A program made the translations under genes and the position numbers. This document shows positions 1 to 7,263 of a DNA stretch of 22,732 nt, one piece after another (the first letter of the stretch is position 1; every line of letters starts with the position of its first letter). The notes below the pieces were generated by a model. It ran no database searches and had not been told where the DNA came from. It was given only the letters and a program-made list of their open reading frames with translations. This DNA comes from JBGPRB01 sp964422155 (GTDB lineage Bacteria > Chloroflexota > Dehalococcoidia > Dehalococcoidales > RBG-16-60-22). Location of the stretch: the NCBI GenBank assembly GCA_964422155.1, contig CAYQZZ010000034.1, forward strand, positions 1 to 22,732, read 5' to 3'.

Positions 1-48
1 AGCCACTGGTAACGGAAGGGGGTCAGTGGGATTGGTTTTCAATAAGAT

Positions 49-696
49 TTATTGCATCTGGAGAATCAGCCTGGTGCGGTGTATTGATTCCGGATACCTT
101 TCGAAGCCGAGGGCGGCGGCGACCTGCTCCGGCCTTCCCGATCCGTTGCTATCGCAACGTAGCCTCATGCCGATGGTGCCGCCGCCATTACGCCAGTTAA
201 TGAGCCACAGGGCATCAATCAGGGCTCTGAGGTCGTAGTGATGCGGCCCGGTATCGCGCTGGTGCTGCCAGGGAAGGCTTTCCTTCTCCAGCAGGGAGGT
301 AATGGCCGACTCCACATCATTTTTGGCTTTTTCGGTTTTCATCTCGACGGCATATTCGGCGTAGCGCACCTGGGATTGCAGCGAAGGCATGGTCAGGGGA
401 GTATTGTAAACCCCATCAATGGTAATACCGCGCGGCAGTTGCCGACCGACGGCGGTGGGGAAAGAGTGAGGGGAGACCCATTTCGCCAGGACGATGTCCA
501 TAAGCTCGGCTTCGCTGGTGACTCCCAGGGCTAAAGGCGCCGCCAGCGACATGCGGGGGTGCGGATTAAAGCCCTCCGAATAAGCGATTTCCACCCCAGC
601 ACGGTTGAGCACCCTCTGCCACAGTCGCATTAAATCGAGATGGGAGATGTACTTTATCTCTTCTCCCCGGCTAAACCTGATACGCAGTCGCTGCAT
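49..696 (-). CDS. DUF2344 / TIGR03936-like protein (radical SAM-linked)
   Basis: The product is 215 aa. Its opening (RLRIRFSRGEEIKYISHLDL) and the GFNPHPRMSLAAPLALGV stretch are typical of the DUF2344 (TIGR03936) family. In many bacteria this domain is encoded next to, or fused to, a TIGR03960-type radical SAM protein, often near ribosomal protein and RNase E/G genes. Its biochemical role is not established. The length fits a stand-alone domain. The start lies 8 nt after the stop of the upstream cupin gene, so the two are probably co-transcribed. No strong Shine-Dalgarno is visible, which also favours coupling. No radical SAM partner is in the window; one could lie beyond the left edge. The 48 bases after the stop hold no gene I can support. 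Confidence 0.8.
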   Translation of the reverse strand: MQRLRIRFSRGEEIKYISHLDLMRLWQRVLNRAGVEIAYSEGFNPHPRMSLAAPLALGVTSEAELMDIVLAKWVSPHSFPTAVGRQLPRGITIDGVYNTPLTMPSLQSQVRYAEYAVEMKTEKAKNDVESAITSLLEKESLPWQHQRDTGPHHYDLRALIDALWLINWRNGGGTIGMRLRCDSNGSGRPEQVAAALGFERYPESIHRTRLILQMQ

Positions 697-704
697 ATTT
701 CTAA

Positions 705-1166
705 TTATATTATCTTTTCGTATGAGGTGCTATTGCCCGCCTCGAACATAAAAATGGGAGTGTCAATCCTTCTGAAGATAATCGGGCAATGCTGCACGCC
801 CCTGGGGATGAAAATCAGGCAGGTCCTGGTGATGATATGCTTTTCACCTCCCATCCAGAACTCGATTTCTCCACCCAGGTCACGCGGGTGATTCCTATCC
901 GACCCGGCGAACCCGATAATCTCGTCAAAATCATGTTTGTGTGGAAGCTCAGTATTTACCGGCCCATTACCCGTTAAGCCCCAAATCCACTCGCAGCCCG
1001 CAAAGAAGGAGCCCTTGAGAATGGAGTCCTGTATCCCCAGCAGAAGGGTACGGTCGATGGTTCTGCCGGCCTGCCTTTGCTCTTCCATCAATTCGAGAGC
1101 CCTAGCGGGTTGGGGCGGCATTAAGTCCTCGGTGATGATATTTTTTGCATACTTTAATTTGGCCAT
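705..1166 (-). CDS. Small cupin-fold protein
   Basis: The product is 153 aa with a single cupin-like domain over about residues 55-150. The likely metal ligands are H76 and H78 in PHKHDFDE, E82, and H126 in PRGVQH, which matches the G(X)5HXH(X)3-6E and later-His cupin pattern. The phrase NHPRDLGGEIEFWMGGE recurs in the cupins at 9191-9628 and 9631-10572, so these form one paralogous family in the window. The N-terminal 50 residues are helical-looking and specific to this copy. The substrate is unknown. It is the first gene of an operon with the DUF2344 gene, behind the promoter at 1214-1242. The start ATG follows a purine-rich GGGGAAAAG. Confidence 0.75.
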   Translation of the reverse strand: MAKLKYAKNIITEDLMPPQPARALELMEEQRQAGRTIDRTLLLGIQDSILKGSFFAGCEWIWGLTGNGPVNTELPHKHDFDEIIGFAGSDRNHPRDLGGEIEFWMGGEKHIITRTCLIFIPRGVQHCPIIFRRIDTPIFMFEAGNSTSYEKII

Positions 1167-1213
1167 TTTCTTTTCCCCTTGATGAATTTATTTTAAATAA
1201 TGGAAACGGAATA

Positions 1214-1242
1214 ATGATAGCATCGGGGGGTGGGGGTGTCAA
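1214..1242 (-). promoter_or_regulatory. Sigma70-type promoter of the cupin-DUF2344 operon
   Basis: On the minus strand TTGACA (1237-1242) is followed by a 17-nt spacer and TATCAT (1214-1219, 5 of 6 consensus bases), about 48 nt upstream of the cupin start. The spacer is a nearly pure C tract. The match was seen by eye and no transcription start is known. Confidence 0.65.
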
Positions 1243-1333
1243 AAAAAGGAGGGATATCATTTATTCGGTGATGTTGGTGTTGCCATCCAATATCATTACG
1301 GGATATAGCACTTGACAAATATTTAGCAACATA

Positions 1334-1366
1334 GTAACAATATTAGACAGTACCGTTATACTGTCT
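1334..1366 (+). promoter_or_regulatory. Candidate promoter and palindromic operator of the HicB-like gene
   Basis: A perfect inverted repeat AGACAGTA (1345-1352), 6 nt, TACTGTCT (1359-1366) lies 31 bp upstream of the HicB-like start. A possible -10 TATACT (1357-1362) is embedded in it, with GTAACA 17 nt upstream as a weak -35. A further TTGACA is at 1312-1317. The arrangement suits an autoregulated antitoxin gene, but the HicB-like protein has no obvious DNA-binding domain, so the regulator is uncertain. Confidence 0.5.
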
Positions 1367-1397
1367 TGTTTGAATTGGGATGTGGAGAAGGTTAGGA

Positions 1398-1682
1398 ATG
1401 TCTGGTAGCAAACAGACCATCGAATTCAAAATTGATATCATCATAGAGCCTGATGAAAGTGGCTTCCATGCTTATTGTCCGGCTTTAAAAGGTTTACACG
1501 TGGGCGGCGATACAAAGGAAGAGGCGCTAAAGAATGCTAAAGACGCAGCCATTGCTTATCTGGAGTCACTTATAAAACATGGTGAACCTATCCCGGTAGG
1601 TATCGCCAAACAAGAGTCCCGAGGTGTTGCTTCCAACGTAAGTCACTACACGGAAGACCTGAAAGTAGCCTGCGCTATTTAA
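1398..1682 (+). CDS. HicB-like protein (type II antitoxin family)
   Basis: The product is 94 aa from the ATG at 1398, chosen because GGAGAAGG sits 6 nt upstream; an upstream ATG at 1380 lacks such a site. The sequence EPDESGFHAYCPALKGLHVGGDTKEEALKNAKDA is the usual HicB/UPF0150 partial RNase H-like fold. The C-terminal helix-turn-helix or ribbon-helix-helix of longer HicB proteins is missing. It runs towards the HicA-like gene at 1675-1929 and their ends overlap by 8 bp, whereas hicA and hicB are normally in tandem. It may still neutralise that neighbour, or be a free-standing HicB-fold protein. Confidence 0.75.
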   Translation: MSGSKQTIEFKIDIIIEPDESGFHAYCPALKGLHVGGDTKEEALKNAKDAAIAYLESLIKHGEPIPVGIAKQESRGVASNVSHYTEDLKVACAI

Positions 1683-1929
1683 TCAGTTTTAACCTTCGCA
1701 GGTCATCCTCTTTCCAACCAATATCTTCAATCAGAGCTTTCAATAGTTTTGGGCTGTATGTTTTGTGGGGATGATAGTGGATTGCTATCCGCTTCCCATC
1801 CGGATAAAGATAAACCTGTGCCGATCCCTTTGTTGTGTCTAAGGTAGCCCCATCCTTTTTAAATGCTGACATTAAATCCTTGGCTGTTTTGTTTTTTAAT
1901 TGGTCCCATATTGGTTTTGGGAAACTCAT
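1675..1929 (-). CDS. HicA-like protein (type II toxin family)
   Basis: The product is 84 aa. The region around residues 28-75, with TTKGSAQVYLYPDGKRIAIH followed by YHPHKTYSPKLLKALIEDIG, resembles the double-stranded RNA-binding-like fold of HicA mRNA interferases. In classical HicA a histidine follows the GS of the central strand and is required for cleavage; here GS is followed by alanine, and the conserved histidines are in the HYHPHK segment instead. The protein may belong to a variant subfamily or be inactive. It starts 12 nt after the nrdJ stop, so it could be read from the nrd operon. It converges on, and overlaps by 8 bp, the HicB-like gene. Confidence 0.7.
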   Translation of the reverse strand: MSFPKPIWDQLKNKTAKDLMSAFKKDGATLDTTKGSAQVYLYPDGKRIAIHYHPHKTYSPKLLKALIEDIGWKEDDLRRLKLIK

Positions 1930-1941
1930 TGAATTTTTACC

Positions 1942-4512
1942 TTAGCACTTGGTGTAACCACACGCCGGGCAGTGGTAGCAGCCTTCCTGGTAGACGAGCA
2001 TGTTGCTGCACTCGGGGCACTGGCCGGCCATGTTCTTGGCTAAACCGTAGTCCTCCAGCTTGGGCTTGTCATCGCTATTGATGATATGTTTCTCCAGCAC
2101 GCTGGCGATGGCATCGGCGCAGGAGAGGATGGACTTGCCCCCCTCCCAGGATACGCTGGGACAGCGGATGCCGCGGAGCTGCTTCACTACCTGGGCCACG
2201 TCCACTCCGGACCGCAGTGCCAGAGATATCAGGCGGCAGATGGCTTCGAGTTGAGCGGCGGCGCAGGCACCGGACTTTCCCAGAGTGGAGAAGACCTCGC
2301 AGATACCCTGGTCATCATAGGCTACCGTGATATAGAGAGAGCCGCAGCCGGTATTGACCTTGGTAACAACACCTTTCGTTTCTACAGGCCTTTTCCTGGG
2401 GGCGCGCTTGGTAGTGACCTCCTCCGCTTTTTCCTTCTTGCCGGTGGTAAGCACCTGGCTATCGCGGCTGCGGTCGCGGTAGATGGTAATGCCCTTCAGC
2501 CCTTCCTCATAGGCCAGCATATAGGCATGGGCGACATCCTCCCGCGTGGCTTCATGGGGGAAGTTGATGGTCTTGGAAACGGCGTTATCCGTGGACCTCT
2601 GGAAGGCGGCCTGCATTTTAACGTGCCATTCTGGCGTGATTTCATGGGCGGTGACAAAGAACCGCTTGATTTTATCGGGCACGCCTTTAATATCGCCGAG
2701 GTGAGCGCCTTCGGCCAGCTTCTTCATAAGCTCCTCGGAGTAGAACCCGCCTTTCTTGGCCGCCTCTTCGAAATAAGGATTAACCTCGACGAACGGCGTG
2801 CCGTCGAGGACGGTCTTGGTATAGCTCAGGGCAAAGAGCGGCTCGATGCCGCTGGAGCAGCCGGCAATCATGCTGAGCGTGCCCGTGGGGGCGATAGTGG
2901 TGCGGGTGGCATTCCTCACGCGAAGGCCGTCCGGGACATCATAGACGCTTCCGTTAAAAGCGGGGAAAACCCCTCGTTCTTTGCCAAGTTCTACCGAGGC
3001 TTCGGCAGATTTTTCGTTGATGAAGTCCATAAGCTTTCCGGCGACATCCAGCGCTTCTTTGGAGTTATATGGCACGCCGAGCATCACCAGCATATCGGCA
3101 AAGCCCATGATGCCCAGGCCGATTTTCCTGGTCTTTTTCGTCATCTCCTCGATTTGTTTCAGCGGGAATTTGTTGACATCGATAACGTTATCGAGGAACC
3201 GGACGGACGTTTTTATCGTCTGCGCCAGTTTAGAGTAATCGATTTCGTAGGCGCTGCCTTTCTTCCGCACCATCCGGGACAGGTTGATAGAAGCCAGGTT
3301 GCACGATTCGTAGGGGAGAAGGGGTTGCTCGCCGCAGGGATTGGTGCTCTCGATTTTGCCGAGGTGGGGGGTGGGATTAGACTCATTGATGCGGTCGATG
3401 AAGACGATGCCGGGGTCGCCCGTTCTCCAGGCCATGTCCACGATTTTCTCGAAGACTTCTTTCGCGTTTTTAGGGGTATGTTCTTGAGTGTGTGGATTAA
3501 CTAACTCATAGTTAGTACCTGCCTTGACAGCTTCCATGAACCCGGACGTAAGTGCCACGGAGAGATTGAAATTGGTCAGGGACTTCATATCCGCCTTGGC
3601 GTTTATGAATTTCTCAACGTCGGGGTGGTCGACGTTAAGGATACCCATGTTGGCACCCCGTCGCGTTCCTCCCTGTTTGATGACTTCGGTCGCAGTATCG
3701 AATGCCCTGATGAAGGAGACCGGGCCGCTGGCGACGCCGCCGGTAGAACCGACCCTGTCCTGCTCCGGGCGGAGTCGGGAGAAGGAGAAGCCGGTGCCGC
3801 CGCCGCTTTTATGGATGAGGGCGGTGTACTTGACGGCGTCAAAAATGGACTCCATGGAGTCGTCCACGGGGAGGACAAAGCAGGCCGAAAGCTGCCCCAG
3901 CTCCCTGCCGGCGTTCATGAGAGTGGGAGAGTTGGGCAGGAACTCCAGCCCGGACATAAGCCCGTAGAATTCCTCCTCTATAGCCTTTATGTTGGCTTTG
4001 GGGTTATAGATAAGCTCAGCGGCGGCTATGGCATGAGCCACCCGGCGGAACATGTCTTCCGGCGTCTCGATAACCTGCCCTTGATTGTCCTTCTTCAAAT
4101 ATCTCTTTCCCAGTACCTGAAGAGCCGTATCGGTCAGGCCTGTGGCGGATATTGTTTCTCTGGGGGTTTTGACTTCAGTATCGGTTTCCATCGGTTTGGC
4201 CTCCTCTTCTGGTACTGGTTTTGCGGCGTTCAGGATTTCCATAACCATAGCCTCGATTTCAGCTTCGGTGGGCATCCTGCCGCGGAAGGACTGGCGGGAA
4301 CGCCTATCCACCAGGTCTTCCATGCCCGGCAGGGTGGGCAGTGCCTGGGTCTGGGCTTTTTCCAGACGCTCGATGACCTGCGATGTCAGCTTCTCGACGA
4401 GCTTGCGGTCGCGTATGCCCATCGCCTCAGCCGATTTAAAGATAATCTGGGCGACCTGACTGCGGTTGACGGGATTCGAGTGTCTTTTTCCTGATTGATT
4501 GGTGGTGCTCAT
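1942..4512 (-). CDS. nrdJ: Adenosylcobalamin-dependent ribonucleoside-diphosphate reductase (class II)
   Basis: The 856-aa product reduces ribonucleotides to deoxyribonucleotides using adenosylcobalamin, independently of oxygen. The N-terminal 100 residues resemble a degenerate ATP-cone. The catalytic barrel follows: LSACFVLP with C211 (redox-pair cysteine), the NPCGE motif at 391-395 (radical cysteine and general-base glutamate), a further C404 in the YESCNLASIN motif, and phosphate-binding segments further on (TTIAPTGTLS). The C-terminus carries CPEC...CYHCPACGYTKC, a zinc-ribbon or redox-shuttle tail typical of the TIGR02504 type. It overlaps the end of nrdR by 4 nt (ATGA), so the two are translationally coupled and expected to be repressed by NrdR. 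No class I or class III reductase is in the window. Confidence 0.95.
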   Translation of the reverse strand: MSTTNQSGKRHSNPVNRSQVAQIIFKSAEAMGIRDRKLVEKLTSQVIERLEKAQTQALPTLPGMEDLVDRRSRQSFRGRMPTEAEIEAMVMEILNAAKPVPEEEAKPMETDTEVKTPRETISATGLTDTALQVLGKRYLKKDNQGQVIETPEDMFRRVAHAIAAAELIYNPKANIKAIEEEFYGLMSGLEFLPNSPTLMNAGRELGQLSACFVLPVDDSMESIFDAVKYTALIHKSGGGTGFSFSRLRPEQDRVGSTGGVASGPVSFIRAFDTATEVIKQGGTRRGANMGILNVDHPDVEKFINAKADMKSLTNFNLSVALTSGFMEAVKAGTNYELVNPHTQEHTPKNAKEVFEKIVDMAWRTGDPGIVFIDRINESNPTPHLGKIESTNPCGEQPLLPYESCNLASINLSRMVRKKGSAYEIDYSKLAQTIKTSVRFLDNVIDVNKFPLKQIEEMTKKTRKIGLGIMGFADMLVMLGVPYNSKEALDVAGKLMDFINEKSAEASVELGKERGVFPAFNGSVYDVPDGLRVRNATRTTIAPTGTLSMIAGCSSGIEPLFALSYTKTVLDGTPFVEVNPYFEEAAKKGGFYSEELMKKLAEGAHLGDIKGVPDKIKRFFVTAHEITPEWHVKMQAAFQRSTDNAVSKTINFPHEATREDVAHAYMLAYEEGLKGITIYRDRSRDSQVLTTGKKEKAEEVTTKRAPRKRPVETKGVVTKVNTGCGSLYITVAYDDQGICEVFSTLGKSGACAAAQLEAICRLISLALRSGVDVAQVVKQLRGIRCPSVSWEGGKSILSCADAIASVLEKHIINSDDKPKLEDYGLAKNMAGQCPECSNMLVYQEGCYHCPACGYTKC

Positions 4513-5042
4513 CGCCGCACCCTCCGCGGGGTCTTTAGCTGTATCGGCAGCTCTGCAAGCGGGATAAGCGGGAGCTGGTCGGCGGGTGGCGTTAGCGAAT
4601 GGCCGGCCAGGCTATCCACCTCCTCTTTGAGCGTGGTGATATCGGCGAACTCACGGTAGACGCTGGCGAAGCGGATATAGGCGATATGGTCAAGCTTTTT
4701 CAGTCTGGCGATGACTATGTCGCCGACGGCGGCGCTGGGAATCTCAGTCCTGCCTATCTGGAAAAGCTCAGCCTCGATATCATCGACAAGCCTGTCCACG
4801 GTGCCGCTGGGTAAAGGCCTTTTTTCGCAGGCCTTGCGGATACCCCTCAGGAGCTTTTCACGGTTGAAATCCTCGCGCCGGCCGTCCTTTTTAATCACGA
4901 AGAGGCTGGCACGCTGCAATCGCTCGTAGGTGGTGAAACGCAGGTCGCATTGCAGGCACTGGCGCCGGCGGCGTATGCCGTCGTTGACGTCACGCGAGTC
5001 GATAACCTTCGAATCATGGTATCCGCAATAGGGACAATTCAC
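4509..5042 (-). CDS. nrdR: Transcriptional repressor NrdR
   Basis: The 177-aa product is the nucleotide-sensing repressor of ribonucleotide reductase genes. A zinc ribbon is formed by C3, C6, C29 and C32 (MNCPYC...RQCLQC). An ATP-cone follows from about residue 48 (VIKKDGRREDFNREKLLRGI) to about 140. The last 35 residues form a proline-rich tail, so the protein is somewhat longer than the usual 150-160 aa. It is the first gene of the nrdR-nrdJ operon. Two NrdR-box-like palindromes lie in its own promoter region, which indicates autoregulation together with nrdJ. Confidence 0.95.
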   Translation of the reverse strand: MNCPYCGYHDSKVIDSRDVNDGIRRRRQCLQCDLRFTTYERLQRASLFVIKKDGRREDFNREKLLRGIRKACEKRPLPSGTVDRLVDDIEAELFQIGRTEIPSAAVGDIVIARLKKLDHIAYIRFASVYREFADITTLKEEVDSLAGHSLTPPADQLPLIPLAELPIQLKTPRRVRR

Positions 5043-5053
5043 CTGCCGACCTC

Positions 5054-5067
5054 CACAATATTTGGTG
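5054..5067. promoter_or_regulatory. NrdR box 1 (downstream of the transcription start)
   Basis: CACAATATTTGGTG resembles the known NrdR box consensus, ACACwATATATwGTGT-like. Its centre (5060.5) is 32 bp, about three helical turns, from the centre of box 2. It would lie just after the predicted nrdR transcription start. Confidence 0.65.
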
Positions 5068-5078
5068 CAGAGGTTTAT

Positions 5079-5107
5079 AATTTACCACTACAGGTAGTGT
5101 TTGTCAA
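5079..5107 (-). promoter_or_regulatory. Sigma70-type promoter of nrdR-nrdJ
   Basis: On the minus strand TTGACA (5102-5107) is separated by 17 nt from TAAATT (5079-5084). The spacer contains NrdR box 2, so bound NrdR would block RNA polymerase. Confidence 0.6.
5086..5099. promoter_or_regulatory. NrdR box 2 (within the promoter spacer)
   Basis: CACTACAGGTAGTG is a perfect inverted repeat (CACTAC, AG, GTAGTG) and resembles an NrdR half-site pair. It lies between the -35 and -10 of the nrdR promoter. Confidence 0.65.
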
Positions 5108-5202
5108 TAGTTTTTCAGATAAAAAGTTAACAATTTTTTAATGATGTTTTTATCTTTACCTGATAAGCCGTAAAGGGTAAGATATGAGAAAGGAATGAAG
5201 AA

Positions 5203-6510
5203 ATGAACTATCAGGAAGCCCTGGAGTATCTCTTAAAATTCGCCGATTACGAGCGACTGCCGCGTTCGGGAATCGTCTGGGATTTAAGGCGTATCGAGAG
5301 GCTACTGGAGAGGCTGGGCAATCCCCAGCATGCCGCGAAATCGGTCCATGTTGCCGGGACGAAAGGGAAGGGGAGCACCTCCGCCATGATTGCGTCAATC
5401 CTGAAAAGCGCCGGCTACCGGGTGGGACTTTATACCTCCCCCCACCTCCTGTCATTCACGGAGAGGATACAGGTCGACGGGAAGCCCATCCTCGAAGAGG
5501 ACTGGGCCAGGCTGACGGAGCGTCTCCAGCCGGAGGTCGAGGCGGAGAACCGACTCGGCGACCTGGGAGAACTGACCACCTTCGAGATACTGACGGCGAT
5601 GGCTTTTCTCCATTTCCGGCAGGTAAGGGCGGACTACCAGGTGCTGGAGGTGGGACTGGGCGGGCGCCTCGACGCCACCAACGTCGTCAAGCCGCAGGTC
5701 TGCGTCATTACGTCCATCAGCTACGACCACACGGATGTGCTGGGGGATACCCTCGCCAAAATAGCCGGGGAGAAGGCGGGCATCATCAAGCCGGGGGCGG
5801 CGGTGGTCAGCGCGCCCCAGTTCCCGGAGGCTATGGAGGTGATAGAGAGGGTCTGCCGGGAGAAGGGCGTGAGGTTGGTTAAAGTGGGCGAGGACGTTAC
5901 CTGGGAAAAGGGCAGCTTCGACGACGAGGGGCAGGCATTCCGGATGAAGGGGCTGAAAGGGGAATACGATTTGTGGATTCCGCTGCTCGGTTTACACCAG
6001 ATGGAGAACGCGGCCAACGCCGTGGCGGCTTTAGAGATATTAACGGACATGGGCGCGAGGATACCGGCGGAGGACATCGCTTACGGTCTGGCAAAAGTAA
6101 ACTGGCCCGGCCGTTTACAGGTGCTGGGTAAAGAGCCGTGGGTAATCGTGGACGGGGCGCATAATGCCTACTCGATGCAGAGGCTGGGGGAGGCGTTAAG
6201 CGAGTATTTCAAGTACGATAAGCTGACCCTGATACTGGGGTTTGGGGGGGACAAAGACGTCCCCGGCATGGTGGCCGAGGCGGTGAAAATGACGGGCGAC
6301 ATCATCCTGGTAAGCTCACGCCACCCGAGGTCGGTAAAGGCAGAGGTGCTGGCGGAGGAGTTCTCAAAGCATGGAGTGATGCCGCGTTTGGCGGAGAGCG
6401 TGAAGGCGGCTATAAAGCTGGCGCTGGAGGGTGCCAAGCCCGCTGACCTCATCTGCGCCGCAGGTTCGATATTTGTGATAGCGGAGGTGATGGAGTGGGC
6501 GGGGGGATGA
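5203..6510 (+). CDS. folC: Folylpolyglutamate synthase / dihydrofolate synthase
   Basis: The 435-aa product joins glutamate to dihydropteroate and/or to tetrahydrofolates in the cytoplasm. It is a Mur ligase-family protein. The P-loop GTKGKGST is at residues 52-59, followed by the YTSPHL folate-binding loop, EVGLGGRLDATNVV, the ISYDHTDVLGDTLAKIAGEKAGIIK metal and substrate region, and DGAHN in the C-terminal ligase domain. The length is normal. The start ATG has AAAGGA 8 nt upstream. The gene diverges from nrdR across a 160-bp AT-rich region that carries the NrdR sites; a weak plus-strand candidate promoter is TTAACA (5127-5132), 18 nt, TATCTT. No other folate genes are adjacent. Confidence 0.93.
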   Translation: MNYQEALEYLLKFADYERLPRSGIVWDLRRIERLLERLGNPQHAAKSVHVAGTKGKGSTSAMIASILKSAGYRVGLYTSPHLLSFTERIQVDGKPILEEDWARLTERLQPEVEAENRLGDLGELTTFEILTAMAFLHFRQVRADYQVLEVGLGGRLDATNVVKPQVCVITSISYDHTDVLGDTLAKIAGEKAGIIKPGAAVVSAPQFPEAMEVIERVCREKGVRLVKVGEDVTWEKGSFDDEGQAFRMKGLKGEYDLWIPLLGLHQMENAANAVAALEILTDMGARIPAEDIAYGLAKVNWPGRLQVLGKEPWVIVDGAHNAYSMQRLGEALSEYFKYDKLTLILGFGGDKDVPGMVAEAVKMTGDIILVSSRHPRSVKAEVLAEEFSKHGVMPRLAESVKAAIKLALEGAKPADLICAAGSIFVIAEVMEWAGG

Positions 6511-6563
6511 AGATTATTAGAATTACTTTCTTTTATTGAGATAAATTGGATAGAGCAAGCAAG

Positions 6564-6911
6564 TTAGCTTGTGAAAGTAAATACTTCTTCCGGATGCTCA
6601 ATCCTTAATCCAGAAACCATAGTAATTGGAGGCATTTGGTCGGTTGCCCAAAACGTACCAAGGCTACCATAACCAAACATAGACCTTGCGAATTCTCCTT
6701 GTGTCATCGTCTTTTCGATGGCGGCATCTCTGATGAACTCTGAAGTCTTTTTTCCGATTGACTCCGCATATTTTGAGACACGATCAAAATCATCTCGTTG
6801 GAAAGCAACTGAAAAGACTACACGTGAAGGTTTTTGGGGTTGCCTGACTTCAGCCTGGTTGGTATCCCAATTTTCGAGCTTTTCAAGTTCTGAGTCGTTA
6901 TTATTTTTCAT
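6564..6911 (-). CDS. Ribbon-helix-helix protein, probable BrnA-like antitoxin
   Basis: The product is 115 aa from the ATG at 6911, chosen because GAGAGG lies 5 nt upstream; an in-frame ATG at 6923 is less well placed and would overlap the upstream gene. Residues about 32-70 (SRVVFSVAFQRDDFDRVSKY, then a helix with KKTSEFIRDAAIEK) look like a ribbon-helix-helix DNA-binding unit: a beta strand, a helix, a turn and a second helix. The C-terminal 45 residues are unfamiliar. It starts one base after the stop of the BrnT-like gene, and the toxin-then-antitoxin order matches brnT-brnA. Base composition is more AT-rich than in folC or ribD. The family assignment is an inference. Confidence 0.55.
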   Translation of the reverse strand: MKNNNDSELEKLENWDTNQAEVRQPQKPSRVVFSVAFQRDDFDRVSKYAESIGKKTSEFIRDAAIEKTMTQGEFARSMFGYGSLGTFWATDQMPPITMVSGLRIEHPEEVFTFTS

Positions 6912-6912
6912 G

Positions 6913-7203
6913 TTACCTCTCATTTTTATTTAGAATTGTTTCTTCACCTTTCTTACAAGGCCAAGCAGTAATCGGTCGCCAAACTCCGGATATTTGAGTC
7001 CTTTCTATTGGGATTGAGATACAAGTTCCATCATTATCTCTGCCAATAATTAAATAGATACCTCTTCGCCTTTTTCTGTTTGGAAATATAATGCATAAGT
7101 TATCAAGTACTTGTATGACACGGAGAACTGACAAACCATGACTGATAATTTTCTCTTCATTCTCGTCATCAAATAGGAAAGTCTCTATGCGAGGACTTGA
7201 CAT
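6913..7203 (-). CDS. BrnT-like / DUF4258-like probable toxin
   Basis: The product is 96 aa from the ATG at 7203, which has AGGTG just upstream; a GTG at 7209 is possible. The pattern FLFDDENEEKIISHGLSV, then GIYLIIGRDNDGTCISIPIE, then WRPITAWPCKKGEE fits the small RelE-like fold of BrnT and related proteins: a D/E-rich N-terminal strand, an ISHG helix, a GR strand, and a terminal R-x-TAW-x-x-x-x-E motif. These are ribosome-independent or ribosome-linked RNases paired with ribbon-helix-helix antitoxins. The downstream gene encodes such a protein. It is transcribed away from the DUF6941 gene, across a palindrome-containing 60-bp gap. Activity is not proven. Confidence 0.6.
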   Translation of the reverse strand: MSSPRIETFLFDDENEEKIISHGLSVLRVIQVLDNLCIIFPNRKRRRGIYLIIGRDNDGTCISIPIERTQISGVWRPITAWPCKKGEETILNKNER

Positions 7204-7218
7204 TTTCACCTATATATC

Positions 7219-7241
7219 CTACAATTGTAGTATTATTGTAG
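7219..7241. promoter_or_regulatory. Palindromic operator candidate in the divergent gap
   Basis: CTACAATTGTAG (7219-7230) is a perfect 12-bp palindrome. A further half-site ATTGTAG (7235-7241) follows, 11 bp after the first ATTGTAG, about one helical turn. On the minus strand each half-site reads TACAAT, close to a -10 hexamer. It could be the binding site of the ribbon-helix-helix protein and could affect both divergent genes. Confidence 0.45.
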
Positions 7242-7263
7242 TTTATTTTATGGAGAATGTCAA

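Noticed and set aside
1..48. Start of a further gene after the DUF2344 gene
   Set aside because: The 48 bases show no convincing ribosome site or recognisable protein, and are too short to judge.
2086..4494. Long open frames on the plus strand opposite nrdJ (for example 2086-3504 and 3625-4494)
   Set aside because: They are antisense to a clearly conserved reductase, have no recognisable domains and arise from GC-rich codon use on the other strand.
5043..5202. Cobalamin riboswitch before the B12-dependent reductase operon
   Set aside because: The leader is too short and contains the promoter and NrdR-like boxes; no B12-box-like sequence was seen.
6511..6563. Terminator between folC and the antitoxin-like gene
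   Set aside because: Only a weak 5-bp stem (CAAGC/GCTTG near 6556-6571) without a T tract was found, partly inside the antitoxin gene.
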